Part shown: positions 44,611 to 53,754 of the stretch, piece by piece
How positions within the stretch are numbered: position 1 is the stretch's first letter
Layout: the number at the start of each line of letters is the position of its first letter
Assembly (NCBI RefSeq): GCF_014199685.1
Contig: NZ_JACHNZ010000003.1
Coordinates: 1 to 64,000, forward strand
Direction: 5' to 3'
DNA length: 64,000 bases
From: Sphingosinicella soli
Lineage (GTDB): Bacteria; Pseudomonadota; Alphaproteobacteria; Sphingomonadales; Sphingomonadaceae
Made by a program: the position numbers and the translations under genes
Notes under the pieces: generated by a model
What the model was told of the DNA's origin: nothing
Database searches by the model: none
What the model saw: the letters and a program-made list of their open reading frames with translations, nothing else

Positions 44611-44700
44611 ATTGTCCTGTCTCCCAAGTCCGTCTTCAGCCACTCGCCCGTTTCGATCAAACGCCGAGGCGCTTTACATCGCACCTTGCAGCGCGAGTCG

Positions 44701-46290
44701 TCATCGTGTTTCTCCAGCGCGTTCCAGGCAAGGCGCGCGACCGGGCAATTCTTGCGCATAAGCACGAAGCGAAGCGGTATCGAGCCTCTGCAGTTCCGGA
44801 TAGTTTTCAAGCGTCGACTTCAGCCCTGCGGGCCGAAAACCACGAACATACTGGTTGAGGAAAGCGAGTGTCGTATCGTTGATGATGGCGAGCGCCCGTT
44901 CACCGTCAAGGCTGGTAAAATGCTTCGACTTGTATGGCCCGCGCGCGCCCAGCACGAAATCGGTCAGCCCCATGTGCAAAATGCCGCGCGCGCGAAGCCG
45001 AAGTATGTCCTCCCTATCGCCGACGCAGTGCCAGTTCTCCCATGCATAGTCCGTGGGATTGAATGTCCGGTCACTGCGCTGTTTATCGCTGAACGGCTGA
45101 TCCGTAAGTATCAGAAGGAGCGGAGCGCGCAGCGCGCGGTCGAATTGCGCGCCGTCAAAATTCTCTCCGTCGAGATCGACCGCCGCAACGCAGTCGGGAT
45201 CGGCGTCGCAGGCGCTCGCAGCCGTCGATCCGCCGAACGACATACCCGCATACGCAATTCTGGAAAAATCTGCGACCGCCATGATACCCTGAACTGCGGG
45301 CGGTGGACGATCGCGCAATGTCCGGCTCGCAAACAGCACATCGTCCCGCCAGACAGTCAGACTTCGGCCCAGCCGGTGTCCTGAGACCGCGGCCTTGTAG
45401 GACGGCAACGCCGCTATGCGCTTTTCGTGGCTCTCGCCTCCCATAAATGCCGACGTTGCCGCGTCCCATTTCCGGTCGGCCGCCGGATCGCCAACCCCTT
45501 CCGGGCCGGTATGAAGCGCCGACGTTATCAATGTCCCGTCCTGCAACCGCACATCGGCGCTGTCGCGCGGGTGCGCAACACTGACGGCGATATAACCATG
45601 GCTCGCCAGCCGTTCCATCAGCGCCGAATTCTGGGCACGGAACGACCAATAGCCGTGGCTGAAAACGACGATGGGAAACTTATGCCCCTGCGCGACATCG
45701 GCATCTTCGATGGCATGCGTACCCGTCGAATGCAGCGAAAGGAACCGATATGCGGGAAAGCCCCACAAGGTCGCCACCGATACCGCCTCGTCAAGCGCCT
45801 CGCGCCGCGTGAGATAGGGGCGTATCTTTCCCTTCGCATCGGCCGACGCCGGATACCATATGGTTAGCGGAATATCCCTTTGCACATCGGGGCCGAGGTA
45901 CGACACGCCCCGGCGGGACGTATCGCGCAGATCGATATTCTGAATACCGACACGAAACGGCCCATCAGGCGCTGGCAAATCGAATATCGGGAAGAAAACA
46001 TACGGCACGACTGCGACAAGCGTGAGCCCGGCGGTGGAGGCCGCCACAAGGCGTCTCCGTTCGGCGTGCCATACCATCCATGCGCCGAGGCCCGTCGAAA
46101 CTGCGGAAACCACAAGCGCAGGAACGATCTGCCAGCGTAGCGACCAGGCCGCGATCGCCGCGACGACAAGTGCCGTGAACGACCCGCACAGGAAGGCACG
46201 TTTGCTGCGCGGGTCATGCCAACACGAAAGCAGGACCGCCGAGAGAAACAACAGCGCAAAGACGATCATGTCCAGTAACGGCACGCCCAC
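44701..46290 (-). CDS. Membrane-anchored alpha/beta hydrolase (PAF-acetylhydrolase-like)
   Basis: A 529-residue protein with about four hydrophobic helices in the first 100 residues, then an alpha/beta hydrolase domain. The nucleophile is Ser351 in AGMSFGGSTAA, the oxyanion region is VVFSHGYWSFRAQNS, and the likely catalytic His is in ILHMGLTDF. The overall pattern resembles platelet-activating-factor acetylhydrolase and dienelactone-hydrolase-like esterases. The start is GTG at 46290 with GAGG upstream; an ATG at 46269 is the alternative. The four-helix anchor would place the catalytic domain on one side of the inner membrane, probably periplasmic. It acts on an ester; substrate unknown. Confidence 0.82.
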   Translation of the reverse strand: MGVPLLDMIVFALLFLSAVLLSCWHDPRSKRAFLCGSFTALVVAAIAAWSLRWQIVPALVVSAVSTGLGAWMVWHAERRRLVAASTAGLTLVAVVPYVFFPIFDLPAPDGPFRVGIQNIDLRDTSRRGVSYLGPDVQRDIPLTIWYPASADAKGKIRPYLTRREALDEAVSVATLWGFPAYRFLSLHSTGTHAIEDADVAQGHKFPIVVFSHGYWSFRAQNSALMERLASHGYIAVSVAHPRDSADVRLQDGTLITSALHTGPEGVGDPAADRKWDAATSAFMGGESHEKRIAALPSYKAAVSGHRLGRSLTVWRDDVLFASRTLRDRPPPAVQGIMAVADFSRIAYAGMSFGGSTAASACDADPDCVAAVDLDGENFDGAQFDRALRAPLLLILTDQPFSDKQRSDRTFNPTDYAWENWHCVGDREDILRLRARGILHMGLTDFVLGARGPYKSKHFTSLDGERALAIINDTTLAFLNQYVRGFRPAGLKSTLENYPELQRLDTASLRAYAQELPGRAPCLERAGETR

Positions 46291-46329
46291 TCCCCTGTCG
46301 TCCTCGCGTCAACCCTGAACCGGGAAACC

Positions 46330-46354
46330 GGGCCGGGCTATGCAAGCCCGGCCC
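46330..46354 (-). terminator. Strong hairpin after the Oar-type receptor gene
   Basis: GGGCCGGGCT and AGCCCGGCCC form a perfect 10-bp stem around a five-base loop, 11 bases after the receptor stop on the minus strand. A short run (GGTTTCCC) follows. The hydrolase gene downstream may thus have its own promoter or depend on read-through. Confidence 0.7.
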
Positions 46355-46365
46355 TCTCCTGTGCT

Positions 46366-49300
46366 TTAAAATACCAGGTCAAGTCCAAGCCGAATGTAGC
46401 GTGGCCGCTGATAGCCGATCGGCGATCCGTATTCGGGCCGCAGGGCATCGCTGTTGTAATCGATCTCGCCGATCTGATCGACGTCGGTCACGCCCTTGAA
46501 GCTGAACAGGTTGAAAACATCGGCACGAAGCGTCGCCTTGCCCATCACCGGCAGATCGATGTCGTACCGGACGGAAACATCGATGTTCTTGACCCAGTCA
46601 CTTTTCAGTCCGGCACCGTCGAGACCCGTACCGCGAGGTTGCAGGCGGCCGAGGCAGTATTGCGACCAGGCACCGTAGAAATACCCGAGGTTGGTGCCGT
46701 CGAACCCGCCGCGGCTGTTGCCGATACAGCCGTAGTGACGCGGCGAGGACAGCGATGCGTTGAACCCGAACAGCAATGCGTCCGTCACCTGATAGGCACC
46801 CCAGACCTTGAACTGGTGGGCGCGGTGGTTCGGCAGTTTACCGTATGCGCCCTCCATCAGGTCGGGTTGATCGAAGTCGCGCGTCAGGCCCGTGCCGTTC
46901 TGGCTGAAGTCGGACTGGACGAAGCCTTCGACGTTGCCGCGGCTTTTCGACCACGTGTAGGAACCGCGCAGCGACCAGACGCCGTCGAAGGCACGTTCGA
47001 AGGTGAACTCCACCGCATCATATTTCCGCACAGCGCTCGGAATGCCGATGTCTTCGGCATTCAGTGTAACTGTTCGCGGCGTCGCTTCGCCGTTGATCGG
47101 ATCGCTGAGCGTGATCTCGATATCCCGGTTCGGATTGGCGACGACATATTGGTGATATCCCGACCAGATATCGTCGCATCCGGCGATGCCTTCCGCGGCG
47201 CAGTATGAGCGTACCGCCGCATCGATCGCGATGTCGTCGGCGACCGCCAGCAGGCGCCGACGCGTATAGGCGACGCCGAACGTCCATTGCTCGTCGAAAC
47301 GGTATGATGCGCCGACGATGATCTCGTCTTCTTCGCTGGCCTTCAGGTTTCGCGAGGCCACCTGGCCGGGGTCGCGGATCGCACCGGTCGCAATGACGTT
47401 GCAATTGGCGCCGCCCACGCCGAAAATCGGCGCCGGGCAGGCTTGGCCTCCGTCCCACCCGGTGATCTGGGTGGTGAGCGTCGGCACGCTGCTGGCACTG
47501 AACGTGCCGTCGGTCTGCCAGTATTCGGTGAAGCTGATCGGAGATCCGAAACTGACGGCGGAAACATTCGACGCCACCGGAAGATAATAGCGGCCATAAT
47601 TGGCATAAAGCTTGATCCGGCCATCCCCCGATACGTCATAGGATGCACCGATGCGCGGGGCCCAGGCATTGTCAAGATCGATGAATTTTACGCCCGCGTT
47701 GCTGGAGTTGGTGAACTGATCGAGCCGAACACCGAGATTGACGGTCAGCCTGGGCGTCACGCTCCATTCGTCCTGGACGTAATACGCCTTGTTCTTGCCC
47801 TCAAATCCGCCGCCGAGGCTGCCGTATCCGACACCTACATAAACCTCGTCCGCCGCGAGACCAGCGGCCACACACTGCGGCGTATCCACACCGCAGACGT
47901 TGAGGTAATAAGCGACACCGCCGGGCGCCGCCGCAAGCCCGTTCGCATCGTAACCATCCGCGCCGGTGGGCACGGAAACCTTCGACAATTTGGTGTTCTC
48001 GGTGTCCATGCCGAAGCGGACATGGTGGTCACCGAGCATCGAGAAATACAGATCGGCGTCGATCCGGTAGAATTCGCGCCGCGTGCTATAGGGAGACTGA
48101 ACGCTGTCGAGCTTCTGGTCACTGAGAACCACGCCGGTCAGCTCGTCCCGCACATAATTGCCGTCGTTGTTGGTGAGAACGTCGAAGCGCTCCTTGGAAA
48201 CGCCGTAGGCACCCGAAATGGTGAACCACTCGGCCAGATTCCCGGTGTAGCGCGCAACATAGCTCGCCCCGCCCGACCGATGGCGCGTCTGGCCGAGTTC
48301 ACCGCCCACCGTGTCCGTCGCCGCATCGAAGGCGTACGTGGTTCTGCGGCGTTCGGTGCCGGTGTCGAAATATGTGAATTCCAGATGATGGTTATCGAGC
48401 GGATAGGCATCGAGCTTGATGCCCCAGATCGGATCATTGTCCCGGTCCACGAAACGCGCGCCCGATTCGATACTGCTGTGGCCGCTCTTGATGTCGCGGA
48501 ACTCGATCAGGCCATACGCGAACAGCCGATCCTTGATAATCGGGCCGCCTACTTCCGCGATCGCGCTGAAATTGTTGTTCGTGTCCTTCCCGTTGCGATC
48601 GCGATAGGTATCCTTGGTTGTAGACCTGAGGCTGTTCGGTTCCCAGTTGAGATGAATGCCCGCCGTCAGGTCGTTCGTGCCGGCCTTCGTCACGGCATTG
48701 ATGATGCCCCCCGTCGCCCGGCCGTATTCGGCAGGATAACCGCCGGTCTTGACCTCGACCGACCGGAAGAATTCGAACGGAACCGGCGCGGAGCCCAGAT
48801 ACGTGTCGAAGTTGGTGATGTTGAGGCCATTGATGTAATAAGCGTTCTCCGCCACCGAAGCACCGCCGAACGACGGAAGGTTGCCGAAGGCCGTATCGCC
48901 GGCCGTGGCGGTGGGCGCGAGCAGCGCCGCATCGGTGAGGCTGCGACCGAGCGGCACGCGGCCGGTCAGCTCCTGAAGGTCGACCGCAATGCCGGTGGTG
49001 GTATTGGAAAAGTCGAGATTGCGCCGTGCGCCCGTCACGACGATTTCGCCGCCCGAACTGACGACAAAGGTGTAATTGGCGGTTGCCGAGGCTGCGATCT
49101 GCATGCCCTCCTCGCTCGTGTCCCCTGCAGCGGACGTGATGGCAACGCTATAGCGGCCCGGCGGAAGCCCACCGAAGCGGAAGCCGCCCGATGAACTGCT
49201 GTTCGCCGTGCGGGAAAACCCTTGGTCTTCCGAGGTCAGCGTGATGTTCGCGCCTGCAACGGGCGCGCCGTCGGCGTCGTTGATCGTTCCTGCAAGAGCG

Positions 49301-49425
49301 CCCGATGTATAATCCTGCGCCATGGCGGGCGCATTGATGCCTGCACTGAATACGATTACCGGCGCTGCATATAGCGCCAGCACGGCCGCCGAACCCGATG
49401 TCAAGAACCGTGTCAATTTCCCCAT
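46366..49425 (-). CDS. Oar-like TonB-dependent receptor with carboxypeptidase-regulatory domain
   Basis: A 1019-residue receptor. The signal peptide ends near residue 36 (APAMAQ). Residues 40-120 form a CarboxypepD_reg-like beta-sandwich (GTINDADGAPVAGANITLTS, FGGLPPGRYSVAI). A TonB box lies in GGEIVVTGARRN, then a plug with VEVKTGGYPAEYGRATGG and a large barrel ending RYIRLGLDLVF. This Oar-type layout is common in receptors for peptides, proteins or large complexes in sphingomonads and Bacteroidetes. The ATG at 49425 follows AGGGGGATTC. It is the first gene of the minus-strand set and lies opposite the IroE-like esterase gene, so both may share a control region. Confidence 0.93.
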   Translation of the reverse strand: MGKLTRFLTSGSAAVLALYAAPVIVFSAGINAPAMAQDYTSGALAGTINDADGAPVAGANITLTSEDQGFSRTANSSSSGGFRFGGLPPGRYSVAITSAAGDTSEEGMQIAASATANYTFVVSSGGEIVVTGARRNLDFSNTTTGIAVDLQELTGRVPLGRSLTDAALLAPTATAGDTAFGNLPSFGGASVAENAYYINGLNITNFDTYLGSAPVPFEFFRSVEVKTGGYPAEYGRATGGIINAVTKAGTNDLTAGIHLNWEPNSLRSTTKDTYRDRNGKDTNNNFSAIAEVGGPIIKDRLFAYGLIEFRDIKSGHSSIESGARFVDRDNDPIWGIKLDAYPLDNHHLEFTYFDTGTERRRTTYAFDAATDTVGGELGQTRHRSGGASYVARYTGNLAEWFTISGAYGVSKERFDVLTNNDGNYVRDELTGVVLSDQKLDSVQSPYSTRREFYRIDADLYFSMLGDHHVRFGMDTENTKLSKVSVPTGADGYDANGLAAAPGGVAYYLNVCGVDTPQCVAAGLAADEVYVGVGYGSLGGGFEGKNKAYYVQDEWSVTPRLTVNLGVRLDQFTNSSNAGVKFIDLDNAWAPRIGASYDVSGDGRIKLYANYGRYYLPVASNVSAVSFGSPISFTEYWQTDGTFSASSVPTLTTQITGWDGGQACPAPIFGVGGANCNVIATGAIRDPGQVASRNLKASEEDEIIVGASYRFDEQWTFGVAYTRRRLLAVADDIAIDAAVRSYCAAEGIAGCDDIWSGYHQYVVANPNRDIEITLSDPINGEATPRTVTLNAEDIGIPSAVRKYDAVEFTFERAFDGVWSLRGSYTWSKSRGNVEGFVQSDFSQNGTGLTRDFDQPDLMEGAYGKLPNHRAHQFKVWGAYQVTDALLFGFNASLSSPRHYGCIGNSRGGFDGTNLGYFYGAWSQYCLGRLQPRGTGLDGAGLKSDWVKNIDVSVRYDIDLPVMGKATLRADVFNLFSFKGVTDVDQIGEIDYNSDALRPEYGSPIGYQRPRYIRLGLDLVF

Positions 49426-49884
49426 GCTACGAATCCCCCTTTTTAAAACCGTGTCGTTCGCCCCGGCCACGTAGCCCGGACGCAGGAATTGGATATTCCC
49501 TTCACCGGGCGGACACTGAAGCCGATGGCTTTTCGCGCTCCGTCCGATGTGCAGGAAAATTTAGTAGAGCATCGACGAACCGACGTTCAGGCATGATTAT
49601 GAGCTTATGTGCAGTTGATGTCCTCGCTTCGAAGCGGGTACAATTTGCAGAATACGCGCCAAAATGGCGTGAAATGCGCTGCCCCATGCAGGAACGATTG
49701 TACCTGATCTGTATCGCGCACGAGCCGCATCATAGGGACAAATCCGCCGAAAACGTCTCTCATGGCGCAGCGCCTTACCTGAAAGCGACCGTGATTACCC
49801 CCCGATCCGCTGGCAAAACGCCGTAGAAAGCGATTCTATGAGGGCGGCAGCTATCGCAATCATGGCTGAACGGAGACTTACGGA
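49426..49884. other. Divergent region between the Oar-type receptor and the esterase
   Basis: These 459 bases should hold promoters for both genes. A plus-strand frame from about 49587 to 49826 (MIMSLCAVDV...) resembles nothing known and has no good Shine-Dalgarno. No regulator site could be matched. Confidence 0.4.
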
Positions 49885-50775
49885 ATGAACATGTCGTGGA
49901 CGAAGCTCGTCGCTGTCACAGCACTTGCTATCGCGATCCCCGCCGTATCGGCAAGTGCAGAGCCGCCCGCGCCACCGCAATCCCCGCCCGGCTATACGAT
50001 GCCCTCGACCCACATGTGGGACATGACGTCCGACACCGGGGAGGTCTACCGGATCTTCGTTTCATTCCCCGGCGAGGGCGAACCGCCCGCTGACGGCTAT
50101 CCCGTGCTCTACGTGCTCGATGGCAACGCGAGCTTCGCGTCCTTTGCCGAAACGCGGCGGTTGCAGGAATTCTACGCGGTCGGAAAATCGATCATCGTCG
50201 GCGTCGGCTATCCGACCGACAAGACATATGATGTCAGACGCCTCAATGACCTGACCCCGCCGCTCCTCGATCCCGCGCCCACACAGTGGCGCGGACTGGC
50301 GAAATACGAAAGCGGCGGCCGCAAGGAATTCCTGGATTTCCTGACCGGAAAATTGCGCACCGAAATCGGCCGGCGCTACAAGACCGATCCCGAACGCCAG
50401 GCCTTGTTCGGTCATTCGCTGGGCGGTCTGTTTGGTCTGTATGCGCTTTATTCGCGGCCCGATGCCTTTCATTCCATTATTGCGGCAAGCCCCTCGATCG
50501 AATGGAATCATCAAGGCGTGCTGAGCGAGGAGCGGGCGTTCACATCGCAGCTTGAAAACGGCAAGATCGGACGGACAAGCCGCCTGATGATTGTTGTGGG
50601 AGATCTCGACGTCGACGACGATCCCGAACCTGCGCGCGCGCTCGCGGATCGGCTCGATCGGTTCTCGGATCGCGGTCTTCGTGTCCGCTTCACGCGCTAC
50701 GAACACGAAGGCCACATGAGCGTACCCGCCCGGTCAGTCACCGATGTCCTGCGGTTCGCGTTCGAGATACGCTGA
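49885..50775 (+). CDS. Periplasmic alpha/beta hydrolase of the IroE/esterase D type
   Basis: A 296-residue protein with a signal peptide (MNMSWTKLVAVTALAIAIPA, cleavage after ASA). The nucleophile is Ser178 in ALFGHSLGGLFGLYAL, the likely His is His277 in YEHEGHMSVP, and an acid is near Asp243. VLYVLDGNASFASF and AASPSIEWN are hallmarks of the family that includes IroE and Fes-like siderophore esterases and fungal TAFC esterases. A GGAGACTTACGGA ribosome site precedes the ATG. It is transcribed away from the Oar-type receptor gene. Hydrolysis of an ester, possibly a siderophore, in the periplasm is the best guess. Confidence 0.85.
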   Translation: MNMSWTKLVAVTALAIAIPAVSASAEPPAPPQSPPGYTMPSTHMWDMTSDTGEVYRIFVSFPGEGEPPADGYPVLYVLDGNASFASFAETRRLQEFYAVGKSIIVGVGYPTDKTYDVRRLNDLTPPLLDPAPTQWRGLAKYESGGRKEFLDFLTGKLRTEIGRRYKTDPERQALFGHSLGGLFGLYALYSRPDAFHSIIAASPSIEWNHQGVLSEERAFTSQLENGKIGRTSRLMIVVGDLDVDDDPEPARALADRLDRFSDRGLRVRFTRYEHEGHMSVPARSVTDVLRFAFEIR

Positions 50776-50790
50776 GCCCGCGCGGCGGGC
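50776..50790. terminator. Small hairpin between convergent genes
   Basis: GCCCGC-gcg-GCGGGC is a six-bp stem directly after the esterase stop and before the transporter stop. It may end both transcripts, though no T-tract is clear. Confidence 0.4.
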
Positions 50791-50796
50791 CGATCG

Positions 50797-52110
50797 TTAC
50801 CCGCTTTTTGTGGAACGCGCGCGCGGCAGCAGGACTATCATCGTCGCCGCGAGCAGCCCGCCGAGGCCCATCGCCAGCGAGACGATCAGCAGGCTGTTTC
50901 CACCCGCAAACAACGCGCCCGCAACCACCGGCCCCAGCGCCGATCCTCCGCGCCCGACGCCGATCACGAAGCCGGTTCCGCTCGCGCGAAGCGCTGCCGG
51001 ATAGGTCTGCGCGAAGATGGGATACATGCCCACGACCCCCGCATTGACGAAGAAGGCCGCAACCGCAGCCGTAATCGCAAGCCGCGTGAGATCGGGCCCG
51101 GCGAGGCCGAAGGCACCGATAGCGAGAAACCCGGCCAGCATCGCACCGGCAACCAGGGGCCGCAGGTTGAAACGCTGGCTCGCAAGGCCGATGACCAGCG
51201 CGCCCGCCAGATTTCCCACGTTGGCGGCAACGAGTACGCGGCCTGCCTCCGCCGCGTCGAAACCGAGATCGACGACGATCTTGGGAATCCATTTCTGGAT
51301 GTAATAGAAAAACAGGATCTGCGCGAAATAGGCCGCCGTGAGCAGGATCGTCACGCGCGCATAATTCTGCGAAAAAAGCGAACCGATGGAAGGCTTCACG
51401 ACCTGTTCCGGCGGCGGAGGCAGCGTATCGACCGGCGCGTGGCCGAGCTTGCGCAGTGTGTGATTGACACCTTCGAGCGCGCCCTCAGGTCGCCGCGCAA
51501 TCAGCGACTCGATCGATTCCGGCAGGAAGAAAATCACCAGCGGAATCATTGCGGCAGTCGCCACAGTGCCGAGCATGAAAACCGATCGCCAGTCGCCTGT
51601 CATCTCCAGCAGTGCGGACGCCACCAGACCGCCGGAAATGGCGCCCACCGAATAGCCCGCGATGTTGAGCACCATGTTGAGTCCGCGTCGCCGGTCGTTG
51701 GAGAACTCGGCAACCATCGCGCTCGTTGAAGAGATCATGCCGCCGATGCCGATACCTGTCATGAATCGCACCGCCGAAAGCGTCAGCACGTCGTTCGCAA
51801 ACAGCGCGGCGGCCATGCCCAGCGTCATCACGATCAGGCAGGCAAGAATTGTCGGTCGCCGTCCGATCCTGTCGGCAATGTTACCGATGAGCACCGAGCC
51901 TGCGGCCATGCCGAACAGTTCCATTGAAAGAACCACGCCCAGCGTCGCCCTGTCGACACCCCACTCGGCGGCGATGCCCGGCGCCGCGAAACTGATCGCG
52001 AGCACATCGAACCCGTCGAGCGCGTTGAGCGCGATGCACAGCGCCACGACGACAATCTGCACCGGTCGCATCGGTGCTGCGGCAAGCACCGCCCTTGGGT
52101 CACTCGTCAT
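50797..52110 (-). CDS. MFS transporter of the aromatic acid:H+ symporter (AAHS) type
   Basis: A 437-residue, 12-helix transporter. The first helix has VVALCIALNALDGFDVLAIS with the DGxD motif of the AAHS family. IADRIGRRPTILACLI is the conserved cytoplasmic loop, and IGVGRGGSALGPVVAGALFA is in helix 11. It imports a small acid, typically aromatic, with protons. The ATG at 52110 has a GGGGGAGGG site. The IclR gene is 67 bases upstream in the same direction, followed further upstream by the SDR and dehydrogenase genes. Together they look like an uptake and oxidation module. Confidence 0.9.
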   Translation of the reverse strand: MTSDPRAVLAAAPMRPVQIVVVALCIALNALDGFDVLAISFAAPGIAAEWGVDRATLGVVLSMELFGMAAGSVLIGNIADRIGRRPTILACLIVMTLGMAAALFANDVLTLSAVRFMTGIGIGGMISSTSAMVAEFSNDRRRGLNMVLNIAGYSVGAISGGLVASALLEMTGDWRSVFMLGTVATAAMIPLVIFFLPESIESLIARRPEGALEGVNHTLRKLGHAPVDTLPPPPEQVVKPSIGSLFSQNYARVTILLTAAYFAQILFFYYIQKWIPKIVVDLGFDAAEAGRVLVAANVGNLAGALVIGLASQRFNLRPLVAGAMLAGFLAIGAFGLAGPDLTRLAITAAVAAFFVNAGVVGMYPIFAQTYPAALRASGTGFVIGVGRGGSALGPVVAGALFAGGNSLLIVSLAMGLGGLLAATMIVLLPRARSTKSG

Positions 52111-52177
52111 GCTGCCCTCCCCCTGAGAAACGCGTACCCGATCGGTCGCGGCTCTTCTTTGATTCCGAGCGCGGACG

Positions 52178-52900
52178 CTACAGCGCCGCCAGATGCCGTG
52201 CGACGATAGCCGCCATTTCCGGCCGCCGCTCCAGACAGCGTGAAACCGGACCCACCACCACGACCGACATGTTCCGGTCGCTCCCCGGCAGCGGCAGGGC
52301 CACGCCGGCCAGATCGGGCGTATATTCGGCGTTGCTCTGGTGCCAGCCGCGCTTGGCGGCATGCTTCAATTCCACCTCCACCGCCTCGGCGCTTGCCGGT
52401 GTCGTCGGCGAATAAAGCGTGAAATCGATCTTCCGATACAGGCGCTCGCGTTCGTCCGCACTCAGTTGCGCGAGAAGCGCACGCCCGGCCGAACTCGCAT
52501 GGATCGGCACCCGGTCGCCGACGCGCGCGAAATAGCGCACCGGCTGACGCGATTCCGCGACATCCACGAAGGTCGCGAAGATCCCCGCAGGTGCCGAGAT
52601 CGCGGTCGTCTCGCCGGTGGCTTCCATCACGTCGCGGGCGAGCCGCTGAAACCGCTCGGGCAGCGGCTCGGCCCGCGTCACCGCTTCGGCGAGCACCAGC
52701 CAGCGCGGGCTGGGATAATAGCTGCCGCGTCCGCGCGGTTCGTAGAGATAGCCCTTGGCGGCGAGCGTGCCCACCAGCTTGAACGTGCTCGATCGCGGCC
52801 AGCCGAGATCCCCGGCGATCTCGGCCGGAGTCGCGGGCTTCAGCCGCTTGGCGAAGTATTCCAGAATTTCCAGCACATTGGCTGCTTGCCGCACGATCAT
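52178..52900 (-). CDS. IclR-family transcriptional regulator
   Basis: A 240-residue regulator. The winged helix-turn-helix is at residues 3-60 (QAANVLEILEYFAKRL, TPAEIAGDLGWPRSSTFKLV) and a GAF-like effector domain follows (YFARVGDRVPIHASSAGRAL). It lies in the middle of the minus-strand set SDR-dehydrogenase-transporter and probably controls it, along with the divergent CoA-transferase at 55316. The start at 52900 coincides with the beginning of family homology. Confidence 0.92.
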   Translation of the reverse strand: MIVRQAANVLEILEYFAKRLKPATPAEIAGDLGWPRSSTFKLVGTLAAKGYLYEPRGRGSYYPSPRWLVLAEAVTRAEPLPERFQRLARDVMEATGETTAISAPAGIFATFVDVAESRQPVRYFARVGDRVPIHASSAGRALLAQLSADERERLYRKIDFTLYSPTTPASAEAVEVELKHAAKRGWHQSNAEYTPDLAGVALPLPGSDRNMSVVVVGPVSRCLERRPEMAAIVARHLAAL

Positions 52901-52979
52901 CTTGGTTTTCGCCTGAAGGATATTGCAGCCTCCCGTATGGCCGAAGCGGCGCGCCCGGAAAAGCCGCAAGCACCTGCGT

Positions 52980-53744
52980 TCACCGTGCCGTGAAGCCGCC
53001 GTCGACGGGCAAGGCGACGCCGGTCACGAAGCTCGCTTCGTCGGAAACCATCCACAGCACCGCGTCGGCCACCTCGCCCGGCTTCACGAGCCGCCCCATC
53101 GGCACGGCCGACACGATCTTCGCCTCGTTCGCTGCGGCTTCGGCGGGATCGCCGCTGCGGCCGGTGAAGCCGACCTTCATCGGCGTGTCGGCAAGGCCGG
53201 GACACACCACGTTCACGCGAATATTGTCCGGGGCGAACGCCAGCGCGAGGCTCTTGCCCAGCCCCACCACGCCCCACTTCGCCGCCGAATAGATCGGGCT
53301 CATCATCGATCCGACGAGGCCGGAGATCGAGGATGTGAAAACGATCGCCCCGCCGCCGCGCGCGCGCATGTGCGGCGCAACCCGCCCCGCGCCGAGTGCC
53401 GCTGCGGTGACATTGAGCGCGATCGCCTTGTCATAGGCAGCAAGATCGAGGTTCTCGACCGATGCCGGGCCGGGCATTCCTGCGTGTGCCCACAAAATGT
53501 CCGCGCCGCCCAGCGCCGCAACGGCCCGGTCGATGCTTTCCGTCGCGCCTTCGGGCGTGGAGAGATCGGCGGCGACGGGTGTTACCCGGCTGTCCCCGAA
53601 CTCCTCGACGAGCGCCGCAAGCGCATCGGCATTGATATCGATGGCGGCAACGCGCGCGCCTTCGCGCACGAAACGCTCCACGCCGGCGCGGCCCATGCCG
53701 GATGCCGCAGCAGTGACGATGGCGAGCTTGCCCGAAAGGCGCAT
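52980..53744 (-). CDS. Short-chain dehydrogenase/reductase (SDR)
   Basis: A 254-residue classical SDR: VTAAASGMGRAGVERF at 10-25, the TSSISGLVG serine block, Tyr and Lys in YSAAKWGVVGL, and the end FVTGVALPVDGGFTAR. In place of NNAG it has WAHAGMPG. It follows the aldehyde dehydrogenase by 10 bases and precedes the IclR gene. It probably oxidises an alcohol or hydroxy acid of the same pathway. Substrate not predictable. Confidence 0.9.
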   Translation of the reverse strand: MRLSGKLAIVTAAASGMGRAGVERFVREGARVAAIDINADALAALVEEFGDSRVTPVAADLSTPEGATESIDRAVAALGGADILWAHAGMPGPASVENLDLAAYDKAIALNVTAAALGAGRVAPHMRARGGGAIVFTSSISGLVGSMMSPIYSAAKWGVVGLGKSLALAFAPDNIRVNVVCPGLADTPMKVGFTGRSGDPAEAAANEAKIVSAVPMGRLVKPGEVADAVLWMVSDEASFVTGVALPVDGGFTAR

Positions 53745-53754
53745 GGTCTTGTCC

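Noticed and set aside
52107-52973. A 288-codon minus-strand frame over the IclR gene
   Set aside because: It is another frame of the same strand; the IclR frame has a complete helix-turn-helix and effector domain.
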